Source: DAOTUB01 sp034437455 (GTDB taxonomy: Bacteria; Chloroflexota; Anaerolineae; B4-G1). Taken from it: 15,060 nt of DNA. Below, in pieces: positions 1 to 6,700 of the stretch (position 1 is the first letter of the stretch; the number at the start of each line of letters is the position of its first letter). The position numbers were made by a program, and so were the translations under genes. Below the pieces are notes generated by a model. It worked only from the letters and a program-made list of their open reading frames with translations. It ran no database searches and was not told the DNA's origin. Location: the NCBI GenBank assembly GCA_034437455.1, contig DAOTUB010000287.1, forward strand, positions 1-15,060, given 5' to 3'.

Positions 1-1
1 C

Positions 2-241
2 TTGGCCGATGCGGTGGCAGAAGAACTGATGCTCCCCTTTGACCGCATATCGTTGGAAATGGTCTTCCGCGGCTTGTACCATTTCATCCAAGCCTACAAT
101 CGCGGCGAAACGACTGACCCGGTCAAGTACCTCGCTGCACCGGAGAACCGCGACTTGGGCGTGGTCAAGCGACTGCGTAAGAAAAAACCTGTCCCGACTA
201 ACTCGGACGCGCCGCAAACCTTCGAGACCGTTAAGTTATGA
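2..241 (+). CDS. C-terminal fragment of a DDE transposase (IS4-like), runs off the left edge
   Basis: The reading frame is open to the window edge and ends at TGA 239-241, so only the last 79 or so residues are visible. The fragment contains a helix-like stretch (ISLEMVFRGLYHFIQAYNRG) followed by DPVKYLAAPENRDLGVVKR and a basic RKKKP tail. This pattern resembles the C-terminal end of IS4-type DDE transposases in environmental bacteria; the resemblance is from memory and not from a search. The catalytic DDE residues would lie off-window. It is convergent with the propeller gene that ends at 337, with 95 bp between them in which I see no gene or clear hairpin. If it is a transposase, one end of the insertion sequence should lie within about 242-336. 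The TTG at position 2 is not a credible start. Confidence 0.5.
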   Translation: MADAVAEELMLPFDRISLEMVFRGLYHFIQAYNRGETTDPVKYLAAPENRDLGVVKRLRKKKPVPTNSDAPQTFETVKL

Positions 242-336
242 CAGATGGTTACGGCTATTCTTTTGTTCGTCATCTCAGCACCTCCTTTACATACGTTCGT
301 TCCCAGACCTCCTTTGCTTGAACCTACGAATCCACG

Positions 337-3300
337 TCAACGCCGCCAGGCATGTTTCAGCGCCCCATTGGTGTCATCTCGGTAGCTCACGTGAGGGCAG
401 CCAGATAAGTCGAGGGCCAGAGATATCCAGGAACCGGCGTTGTTGTCGCTCTCTATCGTTTCGACAACCCATTCCATCCCATCCCAGTAGGCGTACATCG
501 GGTCGCGTTCCGAATATCCATTTGTGTAAGCGATGTGAGGACGGTCGTCGACGTCCATGACCAGGGCGGAGCAGGGTGACCAGGTGCCTTGTGAGGCCAC
601 AGTCTGGGTGAGCCAATCTGTTCCATTCCAGGAAGCGTACCTGATCTTCCCCTCGCTGGAGTCGTAGTAGGCGATATGCGGCTCGCCATCCGAATCGAAG
701 GCCATCGCGGGGCTGCAGCCCACGTCCTCTTCGCTGTCAACGTTCTGGAGCGCCCAATCTGCTCCATCCCAATGAGCAATTTTCAGATCCTGGCTTTCGG
801 CATCGTAATAGGCAATGGCGGGGCAACCGTCGGCATCCACGGCGATGGAGGTATGGGAACAACTTCCGCCGTCCCCAATATCGTCCACCGTCCGGGTTAT
901 CCAACTCTGACCGTCCCACGCGGCGTATCTCAGAGTATGGTCTCCCCAATTGTGGTGGCTGATGTGAGGGTGGTTGTCGGAATCCAAGGCCAGCGAGCTG
1001 TATCCTCCGGCACTACCACTGGCGTCAATGGTCTCAATGTTCCAATCGCTCCCGTCCCAGCGCGCGTATCGCAGTTGGCTGTCCCCCCGGTAACTGATGT
1101 GCGGGTATCCGGCAGAATTCAGGGCCAGGGAGGCATGCTCACCTCCGTACCAGGCCTCGTCCACGGTTTGCGAGGCCCAGACTGTTCCGTCGTAGAACGC
1201 ATACTTTAAGCGCATATTGAGGCCATCCTGGTAGCCAATGTGAAGATGGTCGCTGCTATCCACGTCTATCGAACTCCATTCTCCCACACTGCCCCCTGTG
1301 TCAACGGTTTCCAGCGTCCAACTTTCCCCACTCTTGGCGGCGTATCGGATTTGGAAAGGCGACCAACTGTGATAAGCGATGTGAGGCTGGTCGCTGGTGT
1401 CCAGCACCAGGGAATTGCGCCCAGCCCACCAACCGGCGTTTCCTACGTTCTCAATGATCCATTCGCTTCCGCTCCATCTGGCGTATTTCACCTGGCTGTC
1501 GCCCCAGTCGTGGAAACTGATGTGAGGCTGTCCGGCCGAGTCGAGAACCAGCGACGGATAACCTCCTCCCCATGCATTGATCTGGGATACGGTTTGTGTA
1601 TACCAAGATGTGCCGCTCCAACGGGCATAGCGGATTTCGTGAGGAGAGACGGATTCCACCTCGTAGCTGATGCGAGGCTGGTCATCTGAGTCCACTGCCA
1701 CGGAAGAAACTACACCGGAGCCTATCTCCGCGTCAACCGTCTGGACGGTCCAGATGCCGCCGACCTTGGTAGCGTACTTTAACGATCCGTCAGCGCCCTG
1801 ACCGTAACTGACGTGCGGGCGATCCTGCGAGTCCAGGGTCAGCGAAGCCTGGCCCCAATCGTGCCAGGAAGCGGTACCGCCCACAGGCTCAATGATCCAC
1901 GTTGACCCGTCCCAGTGAGCATACTTCCAGCGGGTGTAGTGGAAATCCTGATTGGTCCGATCATAGTAGACCAGGTGGGGATGGCCGGCCGAGTCCAGGG
2001 CCAACGAAGCGCCCAACCCCACATCCCTTCTATCGTCCACCGTCTGTACGGTCCAAATCGAGCCGTCCCAGGTAGCGTACTTTAGGTTCTTGTTCACTAC
2101 GTCGTAGTAGCCAATGTGAGGATGATCGTCGGAATCGAGGGCCAGCGAGGCATATCTGCCCACACTCTCCGTGCTGTCCACAGTCTCGGTGTACCAGCGT
2201 GTGCCGTCGCGCCAGGCATAGTACAGGTGATTGCCGCCGTAGACGACGTGGGGTTGGCCGTCCGTATCAAGGGCCAGGGTGTGATCGGTCATGTCGGCAA
2301 AGTACCTGGGGCAATCCACGCATTCGACGCGCCATTCGGGTGTCGGGGTAGGGACGTTTGAGGGATCAAAATCGCGCATTGCCAACGGCAGGTAGAGCGT
2401 ATAGGGAAGAATAAGAGGTGGGGCTTTCTCGAAGCGGAAGAGGTCAAGGTTCGTACTCGTTGGGTCGCCCTGTACCCAAGACACACTACCATCGGCGCGC
2501 ATGCGGAAGGAATCGTCTCGGTTCCCCCACTTCACGCCTGCCGACGACACCTTCTCCGGACCTGCCCGGAAATATCCCTTGCCGTCTATGATGCCCAACC
2601 AGTACGCATGATCGTTTGTGGTCGTCCAGCCCACCAAATACCGTTCCACCTCCTCATCAGACCCCAGGCGAGCGATGACGGGGTCCTGCTCATACGCTCC
2701 GTCGGTGTGAGTCAGCCACGTGAAGCTGCTCTGGTAGTTCTCGTCAATCGTGGCCAGCGCGATACCGTGTCCCTCGTAACCCGGCCTGTCCAAAGCGTTG
2801 AACACGAGTTTCCACGAGCCTTCGCCGAGGGCGAACTGACCCAGTTGCGCCGACACATTTCCTCCACAGTTGCCGTCAGCTTCGTATACCTGATGACCGC
2901 TGTTGATGAAAATGCCTTTACCGGGGTAACAGTCGCTCGAGCATACGGCTATGAATTGATCCAGGTCAGCGCGATAACTGACCAATTCGGCCATAGAGTG
3001 CGAACATCCCCAATCCCATCCCCCATCTTGGATGACGCCGTTATCGTCGACAAAGGTCAGTTGATCCCCGTGATGCCCTGTGAACCCTCCCGAGATACCT
3101 ACGACTGCGAAATAGGCGATGTAAAGTCCGTTGCCGTAGGCCAGCCGGCCATCGCCCAACCAGAAGTCGGCAATCGCGATATCGCTGTTGAGATTCGCCG
3201 TCCAGATCTCGCCTCCATTCTTATCCCGCTTGGAAAGCCAGATGATGTCAGTATCGGGATCCCACAAAAGAACCGCGAACGTACCGTCATCGTGCGCAAC

Positions 3301-3726
3301 CAGACCACGTACAGACTTTGCTGGAAAATCAAAGGTGCGTTCAACAGTGCTTCCGGAAACGACGCTGGCGTGTCCATTGCCGCTTGAATCCGACCACCAT
3401 ACCAGCGTGCGGTCATCCGCGAGCGGTTCGTGGTACAGACGGGGGGAGATTGAACAGCCACCCCACGTGCACCAGCTACCGGCTTCCCCTTCCAGCGGTT
3501 GGGGCAACGCCACGGTCACTTTGGTAATCTGGTCTTTGAGACTTGCCGGTGATGTACTGAGGGTCTTTGGTTCAGTGGCCTCGATGTCGATTGGTACGTG
3601 CGAAGACATCGAAGCGGTACTTCTCGGCGCCTCCGATGCCCGGATGAGGCATAGTCCCATCGTCGAGACGTCGCTCAAGAGCAATACCAGGGTGAGCAGA
3701 ATGACAAGTGTTCTTATGGATTTCAT
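337..3726 (-). CDS. Secreted two-part beta-propeller-like repeat protein
   Basis: This 1129-residue protein is predicted to be exported. I chose ATG 3726 over an upstream in-frame start at 3747 because an AGGAGG lies 8 nt before it and a signal peptide begins exactly there (MKSIRTLVILLTLVLLLSDV). Residues about 60-440 form a first beta-rich domain with WD/GNG-type loops. They are followed by LYLPLAMRD (residues 444-452), a Chloroflexota-type signature, and a Thr/Pro linker with two cysteines (CVDC). Residues about 475-1129 are 13 full repeats and one half repeat of 45-52 residues. The repeat pattern is: ASLALDS, PHISY-D, LKYA-WDG, W--QTVD, Gly-rich turn. Such WDG/PHISY repeats are expected to fold as propeller blades, and 14 units would fit two seven-bladed rings (inference). 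No enzymatic motif is visible; ligand binding or adhesion at the surface is the likely role. The start codon overlaps the upstream gene's TGA (ATGA), so translation is probably coupled. The N-terminal domain function is unknown. Confidence 0.85.
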   Translation of the reverse strand: MKSIRTLVILLTLVLLLSDVSTMGLCLIRASEAPRSTASMSSHVPIDIEATEPKTLSTSPASLKDQITKVTVALPQPLEGEAGSWCTWGGCSISPRLYHEPLADDRTLVWWSDSSGNGHASVVSGSTVERTFDFPAKSVRGLVAHDDGTFAVLLWDPDTDIIWLSKRDKNGGEIWTANLNSDIAIADFWLGDGRLAYGNGLYIAYFAVVGISGGFTGHHGDQLTFVDDNGVIQDGGWDWGCSHSMAELVSYRADLDQFIAVCSSDCYPGKGIFINSGHQVYEADGNCGGNVSAQLGQFALGEGSWKLVFNALDRPGYEGHGIALATIDENYQSSFTWLTHTDGAYEQDPVIARLGSDEEVERYLVGWTTTNDHAYWLGIIDGKGYFRAGPEKVSSAGVKWGNRDDSFRMRADGSVSWVQGDPTSTNLDLFRFEKAPPLILPYTLYLPLAMRDFDPSNVPTPTPEWRVECVDCPRYFADMTDHTLALDTDGQPHVVYGGNHLYYAWRDGTRWYTETVDSTESVGRYASLALDSDDHPHIGYYDVVNKNLKYATWDGSIWTVQTVDDRRDVGLGASLALDSAGHPHLVYYDRTNQDFHYTRWKYAHWDGSTWIIEPVGGTASWHDWGQASLTLDSQDRPHVSYGQGADGSLKYATKVGGIWTVQTVDAEIGSGVVSSVAVDSDDQPRISYEVESVSPHEIRYARWSGTSWYTQTVSQINAWGGGYPSLVLDSAGQPHISFHDWGDSQVKYARWSGSEWIIENVGNAGWWAGRNSLVLDTSDQPHIAYHSWSPFQIRYAAKSGESWTLETVDTGGSVGEWSSIDVDSSDHLHIGYQDGLNMRLKYAFYDGTVWASQTVDEAWYGGEHASLALNSAGYPHISYRGDSQLRYARWDGSDWNIETIDASGSAGGYSSLALDSDNHPHISHHNWGDHTLRYAAWDGQSWITRTVDDIGDGGSCSHTSIAVDADGCPAIAYYDAESQDLKIAHWDGADWALQNVDSEEDVGCSPAMAFDSDGEPHIAYYDSSEGKIRYASWNGTDWLTQTVASQGTWSPCSALVMDVDDRPHIAYTNGYSERDPMYAYWDGMEWVVETIESDNNAGSWISLALDLSGCPHVSYRDDTNGALKHAWRR
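340..2292 (-). repeat. Tandem array of about 13.5 units of about 145 bp (propeller blades)
   Basis: The coding sequence repeats a unit of roughly 45-52 codons from about 2292 down to the stop. Each unit carries LxLDS, PHISY, LKYAxWDG and WxxQTVD elements. The DNA copies are clearly diverged from one another (for example recurring gatgtgaggctggtc-type blocks), so the array is old or under diversifying selection and not a recent amplification. The last unit stops after LKHAWRR, half-way through a blade. Confidence 0.85.
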
Positions 3727-6700
3727 CTCGTGTTCCTCCTGTGCCAAGTGGGCAGCGAACGTAGCCGAAGGGAAAAAGTCTGCAAGCCCTCCTGTGTTGC
3801 CGGGGCGCGGAGGGTGGCCTGTGAAATGTGGTCACGCACCACCAGCGGCAGGTAAATCTTGAAATCCTCCACCGCAGCAGAAGCGGTGGTAAAGTGCCAG
3901 GTGGAGCCGACGACGGTGCTGATTCCATCGGTGGCGGTGATGACCCAGTAGTACGTGGTATCAGTGATGAGATCGCCGGGCGTATAGTTGGCGACGGTAC
4001 GAGTCGTCACAACCGACGGCGGGTCGTCAACGCCAAAGGCCACTGTGTAGGTCACCGGGTCGCCATCGGGATCGCCGCCCTGCCAACTGAGGGTCTGGTT
4101 GGTAGGCACGTCCGTTGCGCCGTTGGCGGGGGTGGGGGCGTTGGGAACGTAGGGAGCTTGATTGGGTGGAGCGGTCGCGGCGGTGGTGAAGCTCCACAGC
4201 GGGCCGACGCTGACACTCAGTCCGTCGGTGGCGGTGATGGCCCAGTAGTAGGTCGTGTCCAGCGCCAACGGTCTGGGGTCGTAGGACAAGTTGACAACTT
4301 GTCCCACGATAGGCGGCGGGTCGTCGGCGCCAAAGGCCACGCTGTAGGTCACGGGGTCGCCGTCGAGGTCGCCGCCCTGCCAACTGAGCACCTGGTTGGT
4401 GGGCACGTCTGTCGCGTCATCCGCAGGGACGGGATTGGAGGGCGTGACAGGCGGCCGGTTGACCGCCTCGAAGGAGGCCTCCCTCGGCATGGCGCTCATC
4501 CCCCTATCGTCCACCGCATAGATCACCACCCGGTACGCGCCCGGCTCTGCGAAATCATAGCTCGCGGTGAAGATGCCGTTCCCGTTATCCTCCAATTCCA
4601 CCCGGGGCGCATCCTCCTGCGCCATATCCTCTCCCGGCGGCGGCGGTTGGTACGAGGGCGAGTAGATCAGCGCCCACGTGCTCGACACGACCCGGCCTTC
4701 CTGAGCCTGCACCTGGGCCTGGATCGTCCCTTCCGCTTGCCGGGCCACAGCCTGCACGATGTAGGGCGGCCACTGGGGATCGCCAAAGGTCCCGGCGTAG
4801 GCAAACCCGCGCCGCGCTGCCTCCTGCCCGTCCTCGACCTCGTTGGGCACGCCGTCCCCGTCATCGTCCAGCCAGGGAGTCTGGTCGGGGTGGGCCTGTT
4901 GGACGCTCCACTTCGCCTCCGCAAAGCTGCTGTGCAGGCTCATCCCCCGGCCCAGCGCCGCCACGAAAGCGTCGGAGAAGATCGCCCCGTTGGCGGAGGC
5001 GTAGGCGACGGGCCAGGCCCCGGTGGAGGCGATCACCACCCGCCCCGGTTTGCTGATTAGCTGCGGCGCCTCGTTGATAAAGCTGCCCGAATGGCAGGCC
5101 TCGTAGATCACGTTCACCTTGACCCCCGGCGCGGCCGCCTCCAACTCGTCCAGCCAGCCGTTCAGCTCCAGCGGCGTCGCCGTCTCTGGCCCTCCGGTCA
5201 GCAGGTTCAGGTAGAAGAGGTCATAGCCGCCGTGGTCCATCATGTACAGCGTGAAGGGATGGTCCGCGTCCACCTTGTCCACCGCCCACTGGGTGATCGC
5301 CTGTTGCAGGTTGTACTCGTTCGAGATCTTGTCCACGTCGGGCGTCATGTCCCCGTCGGCGTCCAGGCCGGTATCGGGGGCCAGGTAGTAGATGCGATCG
5401 CCGGTGTAGCCGTTGGCCAGGAAGAGGCGATAGACCGAGTTGGTGACGTGGTAGATGTTGGGTTGCAGGGGATCGTTCTGCTTTCTCTTGCCCGCCACGA
5501 GCACGACGACCCCCGGATCGGGCGCTTGACTCAGCGCGCGCACCGAGAGATAGTAGGTTCTCGCCTCGCCGCCGGGCGCATCGGTCTCGTCCGCCAGGCG
5601 CAGGTAGAACGGGCCATCGGAGGGCGCGTCGAAGGTCAGGCTGGCGTCGGGGCTGAAGGCGTGATCCTGTCCGTCCTGGGGAGCGCCAGCGCAGTCGCCA
5701 TAGATCTCCAGGCTGATGTCGGCCCCGGAATCGGCGGGGGTCGTGGCCTCGACGATGTAGGTGGAGCCTGCGGTTCCCGTAAAGACGGCCCAATCCACGT
5801 CTTCGTCTGTGTGGAAGGTGTGGAGTTGAGTCGAGCCGTCAGTGGCGATCTCGCTCGCCTGCTCGCATGCGTCGTCCACCTCGTAGGCGTCGGCGGTGGA
5901 GGTGGAGGCGACGTCAACGGTGTAGGTGACGACCGCCGCGCCCTCCCGGTTGCTGGCGGTGACGGTGATGAGCTTTGCGCCGGTCGCGCTCCAGGTAAAG
6001 CTGGCCCCGTCGTACAGCGAGTCCAGTGTGTGCGTCACGATTTGCTGATTCGCTGACTCGCTGACTCGCCAGACGTAGGTGATGGGCAGGATGGCGGCGA
6101 TGGGATAGACGCTGGCGTCAAAGTCGTAGGCGGTGTTCACGAAACCGGCCGTCGGGCCGCTCAGGTTGATCCCGACCGGGCTGAGGTTCGGCTGGCCGAG
6201 CAGGTAGGGAACATAGTCCACAAAGCCCACGTTCATGTCGTCGAACCATTCATAGATCAGGCCCTGAAGCGTGGCCTCGTCCGTCGCGCCCCACCAGTTG
6301 TAGCGGGCGTCCAACCGCGTGTCGCCGGCCTGGTTATTGTTGCGCAGGGCGTAGCCGCTGTTGGCATAGATGCCGTTGTGGTGGATCGTGGGATAGCCTG
6401 CCAGAACGTAGACGCCCCCCGTGTCGCTCAAGGTGGTGTTGCCGGCGATCGTGTTGTAGAGCATCTCGCCAGCGATAGAGACCCAGTAGACCCCGGCGAC
6501 GTTCCCCTGGGCCGTGTTGCTCACGATGGCGTTGCTGCACAAGGAGCCGTCACTGATATAGACGCCGCCGGCGTAAGAGTTGGCGCCGGATACACTGTTC
6601 GAGCGCACCTCGTTGTTCTCGACCGCGCCGCCGCCGGCGCTGTGGATGCCGCCGCCCCTCGCATCGTGGGAGGAGTGGACTTCGGAGTAATAAGCCTCGT

